Source: Spirochaetaceae bacterium (GTDB taxonomy: Bacteria > Spirochaetota > Spirochaetia > DSM-27196 > SLST01). From it: DNA of 50,264 nt. The stretch is taken from positions 1 through 50,264 of the forward strand of contig SKQU01000336.1 of the NCBI GenBank assembly GCA_007118855.1. The letters run 5' to 3'. The notes under the pieces were generated by a model. That model saw only the letters and a list, made by a program, of their open reading frames with translations, had not been told where the DNA came from and searched no databases. Position 1 is the stretch's first letter. Each line of letters starts with the position of its first letter. A program made the translations under genes and the position numbers. Shown piece by piece: positions 18,111 through 27,433 of the stretch.

Positions 18111-18954
18111 GCTGTGCGTCCGCGCGCGCGCGACGGCCGTTGCGCTGGCAACCGGTCTTCTGTTGGGTTGCGGGCCCCCGGAGACCGACCCGGATGCGCT
18201 GCGTCGCGCGGACGGCGCGCCGCTCTACCGCGACGGCGTCTACGCCGCGAGTTTCTCGCACACCGGCGCCGACGGATGGCGGGCGTTTCTGCAGGTCCGC
18301 GTCCGAGCCGGGTTGATCGCTGAAGTCTGCTTTGACGCGGTCAACGCAGAACGGGTTCGGCTCACCAATCACGAAGCGTACACCGAACAGTACCGGCTGG
18401 ATACCGGCGTCGATCTGGTTGCATACCTGGACGACCTCGCGGGACAGCTCCTGGCGACGCAAAGCTCCGGTCCACGGATCAGCCCGCGGTCGGTCGGGTG
18501 GGCCGCCCGTTTTGAGACGCTTTCTCGCATGACGCTCGCCTCCGCGCGCAGAGGTGTGACCGTCGACGCGGCGGGGATGGAGTATGCGGCGACCGCGGGG
18601 CCCTACCTGGCCTCCGACGAGCCGGACGCGCTCGGATGGCGGGCTGAGCTCGTGCTCGTCTATGACGCCGGTGGGGTGGTCGCCGGCGCGTTCCGCGAGG
18701 TCCGTCGCGAGCTCGACGGCACCATACGGCTCAAACGCGATGATCGGGCCTACCAGCAGCGGTTCGAGGCGGCGTCAGGGGTCACCACGGACGCAGTGAC
18801 TGCGACGCTGATGGAGCAGTTGCTCGCCTCGCAATCTCACGGGATCGACGGCGTGGCCGGCGCAACGCGAACCAGCCGCCGATTCGTGGAGCTGGCCGCG
18901 AGGATCGACTCGCGACGGCAGGCGGCGCCCCTTCCCGGCAACCTGTGCCGGTGA
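18094..18954 (+). CDS. FMN-binding domain lipoprotein (PplA-like, duplicated domain)
   Basis: Lipobox LLLGC; repeated YRDGVYAASF.../..LLATQSS and LLASQSHGIDGVAGATRTSRRFVEL; flavinylation-type GAT motif in the second repeat only. Confidence 0.8.
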   Translation: MPRRSRLCVRARATAVALATGLLLGCGPPETDPDALRRADGAPLYRDGVYAASFSHTGADGWRAFLQVRVRAGLIAEVCFDAVNAERVRLTNHEAYTEQYRLDTGVDLVAYLDDLAGQLLATQSSGPRISPRSVGWAARFETLSRMTLASARRGVTVDAAGMEYAATAGPYLASDEPDALGWRAELVLVYDAGGVVAGAFREVRRELDGTIRLKRDDRAYQQRFEAASGVTTDAVTATLMEQLLASQSHGIDGVAGATRTSRRFVELAARIDSRRQAAPLPGNLCR

Positions 18955-18973
18955 CGAAACCAGCGGAACGGCA

Positions 18974-19002
18974 TTTACCAAATTCGATAGATAAGGTACC
19001 AT
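18974..19002 (+). promoter_or_regulatory. Candidate sigma70 promoter for ndh2-like gene
   Basis: TTTACC-17-TACCAT in an AT-rich intergenic island upstream of the ATG at 19044. Confidence 0.35.
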
Positions 19003-19043
19003 TTCGGTCACGCAATTGCAGGTGGCATGAATGAGGAGCATAT

Positions 19044-20987
19044 ATGTCTGAGAAGACCAGGATCGCCGTCCTTGGCGGCGGCTACGGCGGCGTAGAGGCG
19101 GCCAAGAAGTTCCACAAGCACTTCAAGAAGAACGACGATGTTGAGGTGTTCCTGATCGACCGCAATCCGTACCACACGCTCATGACCGAGCTGCACGAGA
19201 TTGCCGGTTCACGCACCGAACCCGAAGCGGTACAGGTCAGTTTCCGCAAGATATTTGCCGGCACAACTGTGACGGTGCATGTCGACGAGATCTCGTCGAT
19301 CGACTTCGAGCACAACGTAATGAAGTCGGAGACCGCGACCTACGAGTACGACTACCTCGTCATCGGCACCGGCGGTCGGCCCGAGTTCTTCGGGACGCCG
19401 GGGGTTCAGCAGCACAGCTTCACGCTGTGGTCGCTCGAGGATGCGATCCGGATACGCACGCACGTTGAGGAGCGGTTTCGCGAGGCGGCGAAGGAGCCGG
19501 ACGAGACGACCAGGAAGCGGATGCTCCACTTCGTCATCGCAGGCGGCGGGTTCACCGGAATCGAGCTGGCCGGTGAGCTCTGCGAGCGGCGCGACGTGCT
19601 CTGCCCCAAGTACCACATAGATCCGGATGAAGTGACGGTCACCGTCGTGGAGATGCAGGACTCCATCCTGCCGATCTTCCCGGAGAAGCCCGTCAACAAG
19701 GCGATGAAGTACCTGAAGAAGATCCGCTGTGACGTGCTGCTGAACACCAGGATCGTCGGCGCGGACGAAGGCGTGGTGCAGCTCGCCGACGGAGGCGAGC
19801 TGCACACCGATACATTCGTGTGGACGGCCGGTATCCAGGGTTCCGAGTTCACCGCGAAGATTCCGCTCACGAAGGGTAAGCACTCCGGCAACGAGTGCTC
19901 GGCCTCGTTCGACGAGGGAATCCACGGCATGGCCGGCTGTCACTTCGACGACGAGGACCGCTACACCGTTGGTGAGCGCGGACGAATCCTCGTGAACCAG
20001 CACATGCAGTCGGTCGACTACCGAAACGTCTACCTCGTGGGCGACATGATCTGGTACCTCGAAGACGAGAAGGTCGTGCCGCAGATCGTGGAAACTGCGC
20101 TGCAGACCGCGGAAACCGCCGCGGAGAACGTCATCGCGGACATCGAGAACACGGAGAAGAAGAAATTCAAGTCGAACTATCACGGCTTCATGGTCTCGAT
20201 CGGCGGGCGGTACGGTGTGGCGCACGTCATGGGGATGTCGCTCTCCGGCATCTTCGCGATGGCGGTCAAGCACCTGATCAACCTGCATTACCTCTTCGGG
20301 CTCGCCGGGCTCAACGCGGTCTGGGAGTATCTCCAGGAGGAGTTCTTCAAGATAAAGGACGAGCGCTCGATCCTTCACGGGCATCTGGCCTGGAGGATTC
20401 CCTCCTACTGGGCGATCCCGCTACGGCTCTTCGTGGGGTATAAGTGGCTGGACACGGGTATCTACAAGGTATCCACCGGCTGGCTCAACCCCGGGCCCGA
20501 CGGCGTTTTCAAGCCCTCGCCGAACAACATCTTCCTGCCGGGACTCACCGATGAGGTGAGCGCCGCGACGAGCGCAACACCGGGCGGGATGGGGCAGACC
20601 GGGTACTGGCAGAAGTCGATTCTCGACGACGCGATCGGTATCTATGAGTGGTTCGCCGAGACCATCCTCAGCCTCCACCCGATCATCGCCTACGGGGCGC
20701 AGGCCGGTGCGGTCATCGCCCAGGTGCTGATCGGCATCTGTCTGATATCGGGGACCTTCACCTTTCTCGCCGCCGGGGCGTCCCTCGTCATGTGCGTCTT
20801 CTTCATCGTGGCCGGATGGGGCAATGTCGAGCTGTGGTGGTACATGTCCGCCGCGATCGTCATGCTCGGCGGTGCCGGTCGTGGATTCGGGTTTGACCAC
20901 TACGTGATGCCGGCGGCCAAGCGGTGGTGGCAGAAGCGGACCCTGGCGAAGAAGACCTTCCTCTACGTCGGAGAGCCTCGACCGTAA
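19044..20987 (+). CDS. Type II NADH:quinone oxidoreductase with C-terminal DoxX-like membrane domain
   Basis: RIAVLGGGYGGVEAAKKF (FAD), FVIAGGGFTGIELAGEL (NAD), VYLVGDMIWY; C-terminal PLRLFVGYKWLDTGIYKV and further TM helices. Confidence 0.88.
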   Translation: MSEKTRIAVLGGGYGGVEAAKKFHKHFKKNDDVEVFLIDRNPYHTLMTELHEIAGSRTEPEAVQVSFRKIFAGTTVTVHVDEISSIDFEHNVMKSETATYEYDYLVIGTGGRPEFFGTPGVQQHSFTLWSLEDAIRIRTHVEERFREAAKEPDETTRKRMLHFVIAGGGFTGIELAGELCERRDVLCPKYHIDPDEVTVTVVEMQDSILPIFPEKPVNKAMKYLKKIRCDVLLNTRIVGADEGVVQLADGGELHTDTFVWTAGIQGSEFTAKIPLTKGKHSGNECSASFDEGIHGMAGCHFDDEDRYTVGERGRILVNQHMQSVDYRNVYLVGDMIWYLEDEKVVPQIVETALQTAETAAENVIADIENTEKKKFKSNYHGFMVSIGGRYGVAHVMGMSLSGIFAMAVKHLINLHYLFGLAGLNAVWEYLQEEFFKIKDERSILHGHLAWRIPSYWAIPLRLFVGYKWLDTGIYKVSTGWLNPGPDGVFKPSPNNIFLPGLTDEVSAATSATPGGMGQTGYWQKSILDDAIGIYEWFAETILSLHPIIAYGAQAGAVIAQVLIGICLISGTFTFLAAGASLVMCVFFIVAGWGNVELWWYMSAAIVMLGGAGRGFGFDHYVMPAAKRWWQKRTLAKKTFLYVGEPRP

Positions 20988-20989
20988 TC

Positions 20990-22021
20990 GTGGGCACTGC
21001 GCCGTTCACCAGCCCCGCCTCCGGGCGGGGCGCCGCACAGTACCGGCATCCCATCTGGAGCGGAATCCCCGAGTTGGAGGACGATCTCGCGCGCGTGCGG
21101 CAGATCGCGGTTGCCGAGGCCGCCTCCGCCGGCGGCGCGATGGGCGACGCGCTCAGCGGATACGTGGGACGGCCGGGGAAGATGCTTCGTCCCGGATTCG
21201 TGCTCATTGGGGCGTGGGCCGGGCAGCAGGAGGCGGGCGCGCCTGCCTCCGAACGCATCGTCCGGATCGCCGCCGCGATCGAAACGCTGCACCTGGCCAC
21301 CCTGATCCACGACGACGTGATCGACGACGCGGACCGCCGCCGCGGGGAGCCATCGCTCCATGCGCAGCATGGTCGCAAGCATGCCGTGCTGATGGGCGAC
21401 TATCTGCTCTCACGGTGCTTCTCCATGATCGGCGAGGGGACCTCGCGCGAGAATGCGCTGCGGCTCGCGAGAGCCACGGGGCATCTGGTCCGGAGCGAGA
21501 TCAACCAGACCTGCCATCCGGATGCCGAGCGGTTCAGCCGGCGCGCGTATCTGCGGCGCATCGCCGGGAAGACCGCGATGCTGTTCGGCCTGAGTCTGGT
21601 GACCGGCGCGGCCGAGAACAAGGCGCGACCGAAGCAGATCGTGCTCCTGTCGCGCACAGGGTATTGCGTCGGTATGTCCTTTCAGATTATCGACGACATA
21701 CTCGACCTCACCTCGCGCTCACACGCTCTGGGTAAGCCGGTCGCCTCCGACCTGCGGAGCGGCGTCTACACTCTCCCGGTGATAGAGGCGGTCGCGGGTG
21801 ATCCGGAGGTGCGTCCGCTCGTCGCCCCGCCGCCTGCCGGCTCCGCGGCGCTGGCCGCCGCGGTCGACGCGGTCGAACGGGCAGGCGGAATCGCCGGCGC
21901 ACGTGCGCTCGCCCGCAGCTATACGCAGCGGGCCCACCGCGAGATCCTGAAGCTTGCGGACGACAGACAGCGGGAAGCGCTCGGTCTCGTTGCCGAGCGG
22001 CTGCTCGACCGCGAGTACTGA
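20990..22021 (+). CDS. Polyprenyl diphosphate synthase
   Basis: LIHDDVIDDADRRRGEPS (FARM), FQIIDDILD (SARM), GKMLRPGFVL. Confidence 0.93.
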   Translation: MGTAPFTSPASGRGAAQYRHPIWSGIPELEDDLARVRQIAVAEAASAGGAMGDALSGYVGRPGKMLRPGFVLIGAWAGQQEAGAPASERIVRIAAAIETLHLATLIHDDVIDDADRRRGEPSLHAQHGRKHAVLMGDYLLSRCFSMIGEGTSRENALRLARATGHLVRSEINQTCHPDAERFSRRAYLRRIAGKTAMLFGLSLVTGAAENKARPKQIVLLSRTGYCVGMSFQIIDDILDLTSRSHALGKPVASDLRSGVYTLPVIEAVAGDPEVRPLVAPPPAGSAALAAAVDAVERAGGIAGARALARSYTQRAHREILKLADDRQREALGLVAERLLDREY

Positions 22022-22031
22022 GGGGCAATCC

Positions 22032-22625
22032 TCATGCCTGATACCCCTTCCCTACGAGGAAAGCCTCGAAGCTCTCGTCGCGGCTGGCCTTCGGCTTGAC
22101 GAGCCGTCCGGCTGAGAACCGACGTCGGATTTCATGGAGGAGCCGCTGCTCCTCGCCTCCCTGGAAGAGCTTCGCGACGAGGTTCCCGTCCGGCGCGAGC
22201 GCCCGGTCGCAGAGCGAGAGTACCTGTTCCACGAGAGCCGCCGAGCGCACCGTGTCCAGGGTGCGGTTTCCGCTCGTCCGGGGGGCGGCGTCGCTCACGA
22301 TCGCGTCGTACGGCCCAAGCTCGACGATCCGCGCGATCACCTGCTCGTCGCAGATGTCCCCGGTGATCGTCTCTACGTTCTTCGTCCCTTCGATCGCCGG
22401 CAGCTCGGCAAGGTCGACCGCGACCACCAGTCCCCCGCTGCCGACGATTTTCGCGGCGAACTGCGACCAGCTGCCTGGAGCAGCGCCCACGTCCAGCACG
22501 CGCATCCCGGGTCGCATCAGGGTGAGGCGACGCTGCAGCTCCTCGAGCTTGTAGACCGACCGCGCAGGATATCCTTCGCGACGCGCCTGCTTCGAGTAAG
22601 AGTCGGGCCGGTCGCGCCGGGCCAC
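22032..22625 (-). CDS. rlmE: RlmE/FtsJ-like rRNA 2'-O-methyltransferase
   Basis: DSYSKQARREGYPARSVYKLEELQRR, VLDVGAAPGSWSQFAA, DAIVSDAAPRTSGNRTLD, VAKLFQGGE. GTG start at 22625; the 462-aa track ORF has an artefactual N-terminus. Confidence 0.92.
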   Translation of the reverse strand: MARRDRPDSYSKQARREGYPARSVYKLEELQRRLTLMRPGMRVLDVGAAPGSWSQFAAKIVGSGGLVVAVDLAELPAIEGTKNVETITGDICDEQVIARIVELGPYDAIVSDAAPRTSGNRTLDTVRSAALVEQVLSLCDRALAPDGNLVAKLFQGGEEQRLLHEIRRRFSAGRLVKPKASRDESFEAFLVGKGYQA

Positions 22626-23581
22626 TACAGCTCCAGCATGTGGGTGAAGACGCGGTCCTGCGCCCCGGGCAGATTCTCGTGGCCGAAGTCGGGATAGATG
22701 ACCATGGCCCTGGGCGCGGAGATCGCGTTGTACGCGGCGAACTGGGTGGAGGGCGGACAGATCTGATCCATCAGCCCCGTCAGCATCAGGGTGTCCGCCC
22801 TGATCCGGGAGCTCAGGTTGTGTATGTCGATGTAGCCGAGTCGCTCGAAGATCGCCGTCTCGCGCTCGTGCGCGGGGTCGTGGCGACGGAAGTGATCCTG
22901 CAGCTCCTGGTAGGCGCCCTTCGCAAGGTCCATCTCCCAGACGCGGCGGTAGTCGGAGAGGAAGGGGTAGATGGAGACCGCCCGTCTGATCCGCGGCTCG
23001 AGCGCGGCGCAGGCGAGGGAGAGCCCTCCGCCCTGCGAGGCGCCGGTGGCGCCGACGCGATCCGGATCGACGCCGTCCGAGTCCATGACGATCCGGGCGA
23101 GCCGGACCGTGTCGAGGAAGATCTGCCGGAAGAGCAGCTTGTCCTCGTGGTCGTCGAGGCCGCGGACGATGTGTCCGTGATGGGTGTTTCCGCGCACGCC
23201 GCCGGTGTCTTCGCTGCGGCCGCCCTGCCCGCGGCAGTCGAGCGCCGCCGAGACGAAGCCGGCACCGGCCCACCCGAGGTACCCGGCCCAGTCGCCTGCG
23301 CTGCCGGTGTACCCGTGAAAGTGCACGACCGCCGGTCCGGCCGCTCGGGCGCCGTGAGGGCGCACGAGCTTGGCGTGGACGCGGGCGCCGCCGGTCCCCG
23401 TGAAGAAGAGGTCGAAACACTCGGCGTGCGGAGCCGAGAAGCCCGCCGGCTCCATGCTCACCTCCGGCGGCGTCGCGTCGAGCTCGTCGAGCGCGCGCTG
23501 CCAGTACTCGTCGAAGTCGGCCGGGCGCGGGTTCGTTCCCGCATACGTCTGCAGCTTCTCAAGCGGCATGTCTATGAGCAT
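22625..23581 (-). CDS. Acetyl xylan esterase / cephalosporin-C deacetylase family (CE7-like)
   Basis: HFHGYTGSAGDW, DCRGQGGRSED, GATGASQGGGLSLACAAL, GLMDQICPPSTQFAAYN, DFGHE. Confidence 0.9.
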   Translation of the reverse strand: MLIDMPLEKLQTYAGTNPRPADFDEYWQRALDELDATPPEVSMEPAGFSAPHAECFDLFFTGTGGARVHAKLVRPHGARAAGPAVVHFHGYTGSAGDWAGYLGWAGAGFVSAALDCRGQGGRSEDTGGVRGNTHHGHIVRGLDDHEDKLLFRQIFLDTVRLARIVMDSDGVDPDRVGATGASQGGGLSLACAALEPRIRRAVSIYPFLSDYRRVWEMDLAKGAYQELQDHFRRHDPAHERETAIFERLGYIDIHNLSSRIRADTLMLTGLMDQICPPSTQFAAYNAISAPRAMVIYPDFGHENLPGAQDRVFTHMLEL

Positions 23582-23653
23582 CGCTTCGTCTCCATCGTCG
23601 GTCTGTCTGCGACCCATCATAGTTGCACCCCGTGCGTCTGAGAAGGGTGCTTG

Positions 23654-23687
23654 ACCCCTTGAAGCCGTCATCTTAGCTTCAAAGGGT
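23654..23687 (+). repeat. Long imperfect inverted repeat at the rhomboid gene start
   Basis: ACCCCTTGAAGC-N10-GCTTCAAAGGGT, 11 of 12 positions complementary; right arm reaches the GTG at 23686. Confidence 0.6.
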
Positions 23688-24330
23688 GGAAAAGCTCCCG
23701 TTCTTTCAGCGACCTTTCCGGTTCCAGTATTACAACGCGGCCTTCATCCTGATAGGCGTGAACGTCGCCGTGCACCTGTTCATCTCCGTCGCGCCCGGTA
23801 TCCTCCAGCGCATGGCGCTGATTCCCGCCCTCGTCATCGTCGAGAACTGGATCTGGACCCCCTTCACCTACATGTTCGTCCACGGGGGGATGTGGCACCT
23901 GCTGTTCAACATGCTCGGGCTCTTCTTCTTCGGGGTGCAGCTCGAGCGAAGAATCGGCTCGAACGAGTTTCTGCTCTTCTACCTTCTGAGCGGCACGCTC
24001 GCGGGGCTGCTCTCCTTCCTCGTATACGTCCTGACCGGGACCTACAACATCGCGTTGATCGGCGCCTCCGGTGCGGTGTTCGCCGTGCTGCTCGCCTTTG
24101 CGACCTACTATCCCAGCGCGACAATCTTCCTGTTCGGCATCATCCCGATTCGCGCTCCGGTGCTCGTGATCGGGTACGCCGGGCTCGAGCTGTTCAACAT
24201 GTTCACCCGCACGCGCGGCAATGTCGCGCACATGACGCACCTGCTCGGTTTCGCGGTTGCATTCGTCTACCTCGTGCTCCGGCTGCGCATCAACCCGATT
24301 ACCGTTTTCAGGAACAGCAGCCGATACTAG
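23686..24330 (+). CDS. Rhomboid family intramembrane serine protease
   Basis: HGGMWHLLFNMLGLFFFG, IGASGAVFAVLLAFA (GxSG), AHMTHLLGFAVAFVY (catalytic His). Confidence 0.92.
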   Translation: MEKLPFFQRPFRFQYYNAAFILIGVNVAVHLFISVAPGILQRMALIPALVIVENWIWTPFTYMFVHGGMWHLLFNMLGLFFFGVQLERRIGSNEFLLFYLLSGTLAGLLSFLVYVLTGTYNIALIGASGAVFAVLLAFATYYPSATIFLFGIIPIRAPVLVIGYAGLELFNMFTRTRGNVAHMTHLLGFAVAFVYLVLRLRINPITVFRNSSRY

Positions 24331-24334
24331 AACC

Positions 24335-25039
24335 GTGCCGAGCCGTCGTCGACTCCCGTCGCTCGTTCTGATCGCCTCGCTCCTGCTGTCGGCGGTCTGC
24401 GCCGAGTCCGGCGCTCAGACATGGTCGACCTCGCGCGACGATCCCGTTCTCGTCATAGAGGTGTGGACCGAGCTCGACCCGCTCGTGGCCGACGGAGGGC
24501 TTCGTCCCGTGCCTCGTGAGGTTGCCGTCGAGCGGTTGCTCGACGAGGCGGTGTTCATCCTCTCAGGGATGATCTACGGATTCCGGTTCGTCTACGTTCC
24601 GCGCGACCCCACGCGGCGGGTCGACGAGCAGTTCGATCTCACGCCCTACGCGACCATCGTCCGGGGCGACCCCCGGCTCGACGTCCTGCAGACCTGGGTA
24701 TCCGACGACCGGCTCTACGCCAGGATCTCCTACACCGTCGACGAGCAACAGCGCGCCTGGTACCGGGGCTGGAGGAGCGCGGCGAACGCCTCCGCGACGG
24801 GCGTGGGGACGGCCGGTTTCTTCGAGGGGCCGGCGGTCAAGCACGAGACGGCGCGTGACGCGATTCGTGGAGCGATTCACAGCCACGTGCGATCGCTCGA
24901 GCTCAACCGGCCGCGGCGGATTGAGGGCGCGGTTCTGATCGCCGAGGGTCCGATCTCCGGGATTCGAAGCGGGCACTACGAGACGCGGCTCTCCGTGCTG
25001 TTGCAGGTCGACGAGATCACCCGGTACGGGCACTACTGA
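24335..25039 (+). CDS. Secreted protein of unknown function
   Basis: Signal peptide then soluble domain (DPVLVIEVWTELDPLV...); GTG start at 24335. Confidence 0.6.
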   Translation: MPSRRRLPSLVLIASLLLSAVCAESGAQTWSTSRDDPVLVIEVWTELDPLVADGGLRPVPREVAVERLLDEAVFILSGMIYGFRFVYVPRDPTRRVDEQFDLTPYATIVRGDPRLDVLQTWVSDDRLYARISYTVDEQQRAWYRGWRSAANASATGVGTAGFFEGPAVKHETARDAIRGAIHSHVRSLELNRPRRIEGAVLIAEGPISGIRSGHYETRLSVLLQVDEITRYGHY

Positions 25040-25048
25040 CGGCGGAGC

Positions 25049-25474
25049 TCAGGAGAGAAGCAGCGTCACGAAGAGCGATACTCCGCCGCCCAGGACCATA
25101 CCGGCGATGATCTGCGGCAGTGAGTGGCCGACCATCTCGGAGATGGGCTGCTCGCCGGTCGGCTCGAGGATCCTCTCATTGATGATCCTCGCGTGATGCT
25201 GCACGTGGCCGCGCAGCCGGTAGGCGTCGTAGATGACGATCGCGCTGAAGACGGCCGCGACCGCGAAGAGGTCTGAGGCGAATCCGTTGCGAACTCCGAT
25301 CGCGACCGAGAGCGCCGCGACGAATGCGGCGTGCGCGCTCGGGATGCCTCCCGCCGAGACGAAGTACGACGGGGTGAAGCGTCGGTCCCGGATCGAGTAG
25401 AAGACTGTCTTGAGCAGCTGACTGAAGAGCTGAACACCGAGCGCGGTCGCGAAGACCTGAGGGAACCATTCCAT
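25049..25474 (-). CDS. Divergent PAP2 family protein
   Basis: ALGVQLFSQLLKTVFYSIRDRRFTPSYFVSAGGIPSAHAAFVAALSVAIG, VIYDAYRLRGHVQHHARIIN, HSLPQIIAGMVLG. Confidence 0.88.
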   Translation of the reverse strand: MEWFPQVFATALGVQLFSQLLKTVFYSIRDRRFTPSYFVSAGGIPSAHAAFVAALSVAIGVRNGFASDLFAVAAVFSAIVIYDAYRLRGHVQHHARIINERILEPTGEQPISEMVGHSLPQIIAGMVLGGGVSLFVTLLLS

Positions 25475-25537
25475 TCCTGCATCTTAGCGTGAACCGATGC
25501 GTTTGTTCAGATCGCAACTATTCGATACTTTTACGCT

Positions 25538-27433
25538 ATGCCACTGAACCAGAACGACCAGAATGGTCGTGAGCCGGGGGGGGATCCGAACTCGCGCCCC
25601 CCCTTCAACTGGCGGTTGCTCATTCCGCTGGTGCTCATCTTCTTTCTCCTCCCGATGCTGATCAACGTCTTCCAGACCGGTGCGCGCGGTGAGGAGATCA
25701 GCTATACCCGCTTCAGACAGCTCGTGGAGCAGAGGCAGGTTCGCTCGGTCACGATCCAGGGCGACCGGATCACGGGCACAGCCGCCGACCAGCCGGTGCC
25801 GACGGGCATCGGCGGCAGGACCGGCTACATCACCTATGTGCCCCGGTTCGGCGACCCTGAGCTTCTCCCGCTGCTGCGTGAGAACAACGTGGAAATCGTC
25901 ACCCGTCCGGCCGACCAGCCGGGCTTCTTCGCGATTCTCATCAGCATTCTCCCCTACATCTTTCTCGTGTGGATCTTCTTTGCGCTCTTCCGCAATATCC
26001 GCGGTCAGGGCCGCGGGATCTTTCAGGTGGGCGAGAACAAGGCGAAGCTCTACGACCAGACGAAGGAGAAGACGACCTTCGCCGATGTGGCCGGCCTCGA
26101 GGGCGCGAAGGAAGAGGTGATGGAGATCGTCGACTTCCTCAAAGACCCGAACCGGTACCTCGAGCTCGGCGCCCGCTCTCCCAAAGGTATCCTGCTCGTG
26201 GGCCCGCCGGGAACCGGGAAGACGCTGATCGCCCGCGCGATCGCCGGCGAGGCAGGCGTGCCCTTCTTCAGCATGAGCGGGTCCGACTTCATGGAGATGT
26301 TCGTGGGCGTGGGCGCATCCCGCGTTCGTAACCTGTTCAAGGACGCGAAGAAGAAGGCCCCGAGCATCATCTTCATCGACGAGCTCGACTCGATCGGCCG
26401 TCATCGCGGCGCCGGACTCGGTGGGGGTCACGATGAGCGCGAACAGACCCTCAACCAGATGCTGAGCGAGCTCGACGGGTTCGAGCAGAACGAGAGCACG
26501 GTCGTTGTGGCTGCGACAAACCGCCCCGATATCCTCGACCCCGCGCTCCTGCGCCCGGGCCGGTTCGACCGCCAGATCACCATCCCCATGCCGGCGAAGG
26601 AGGAGCGCGCCGACATCCTGCGGGTTCACGCGCAGAAGAAGCCGATGGATCCGGCGGTCGATCTGGACCGGGTGGCGAACCAGACGATCGGTTTCAGCGG
26701 CGCAGAGCTTCAGAACCTCCTGAACGAGGCTGCGCTGCAGGCTGCCCGCCGGCGCTCCAAAGTCATCCAGGAGCAGGATATCGACATGGCGCGCGACCGC
26801 CTCCTGATGGGGCTCGAACGCAAGTCCATCAAGATGAACCAGCGCGAACGGAAGATCACCGCCTACCACGAGTCGGGACACGCGATCACCGCGGCGCTCC
26901 TGCCGTATATGGACCCGGTCACGAAGGTCAGTATCGTCCCTCGTGGCCAGGCGCTCGGCGTCACGCAGATCGAGCAGGCCGAGGAGCGGTACAACTACAG
27001 CCGCGAGTACCTCGAGAACATGCTCTGCATGATGCTCGGCGGGCGCGCGTCCGAGATGCTCGTCTTTGAGTCCATGACCAGCGGCGCGGCGGACGACCTG
27101 AAGCGCTCGGCCGAGATGGCGAGACAGATGGTCGCGATGTGGGGGATGAGCGACAAGCTCGCCCACATCGCCCTGGGTGAGGGCGACCGGAACGTCTTCC
27201 TCGGCGAGCAGCTGAGCCGGCAGCGCAGTTACAGCGAAGAGACCGCGCGCGAGATCGACGAGGAGATCAAGACCATTCTGCGAAACGCTTTTTCGAGGGC
27301 GCAGAAGCTTCTGACCGAAAACCGCCACGCCCTCGACACCCTCGCCTCCATGCTGCTCGAGCAGGAGCAGGTGAGCGGTGAGAAGGTCAAGGAGCTCGTA
27401 GGCGTATCGGATGGGGAGAGCAAGGATGATTGA
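25538..27433 (+). CDS. ftsH: ATP-dependent zinc metalloprotease FtsH
   Basis: [43 protein letters not shown] zinc motif. Confidence 0.98.
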   Translation: MPLNQNDQNGREPGGDPNSRPPFNWRLLIPLVLIFFLLPMLINVFQTGARGEEISYTRFRQLVEQRQVRSVTIQGDRITGTAADQPVPTGIGGRTGYITYVPRFGDPELLPLLRENNVEIVTRPADQPGFFAILISILPYIFLVWIFFALFRNIRGQGRGIFQVGENKAKLYDQTKEKTTFADVAGLEGAKEEVMEIVDFLKDPNRYLELGARSPKGILLVGPPGTGKTLIARAIAGEAGVPFFSMSGSDFMEMFVGVGASRVRNLFKDAKKKAPSIIFIDELDSIGRHRGAGLGGGHDEREQTLNQMLSELDGFEQNESTVVVAATNRPDILDPALLRPGRFDRQITIPMPAKEERADILRVHAQKKPMDPAVDLDRVANQTIGFSGAELQNLLNEAALQAARRRSKVIQEQDIDMARDRLLMGLERKSIKMNQRERKITAYHESGHAITAALLPYMDPVTKVSIVPRGQALGVTQIEQAEERYNYSREYLENMLCMMLGGRASEMLVFESMTSGAADDLKRSAEMARQMVAMWGMSDKLAHIALGEGDRNVFLGEQLSRQRSYSEETAREIDEEIKTILRNAFSRAQKLLTENRHALDTLASMLLEQEQVSGEKVKELVGVSDGESKDD

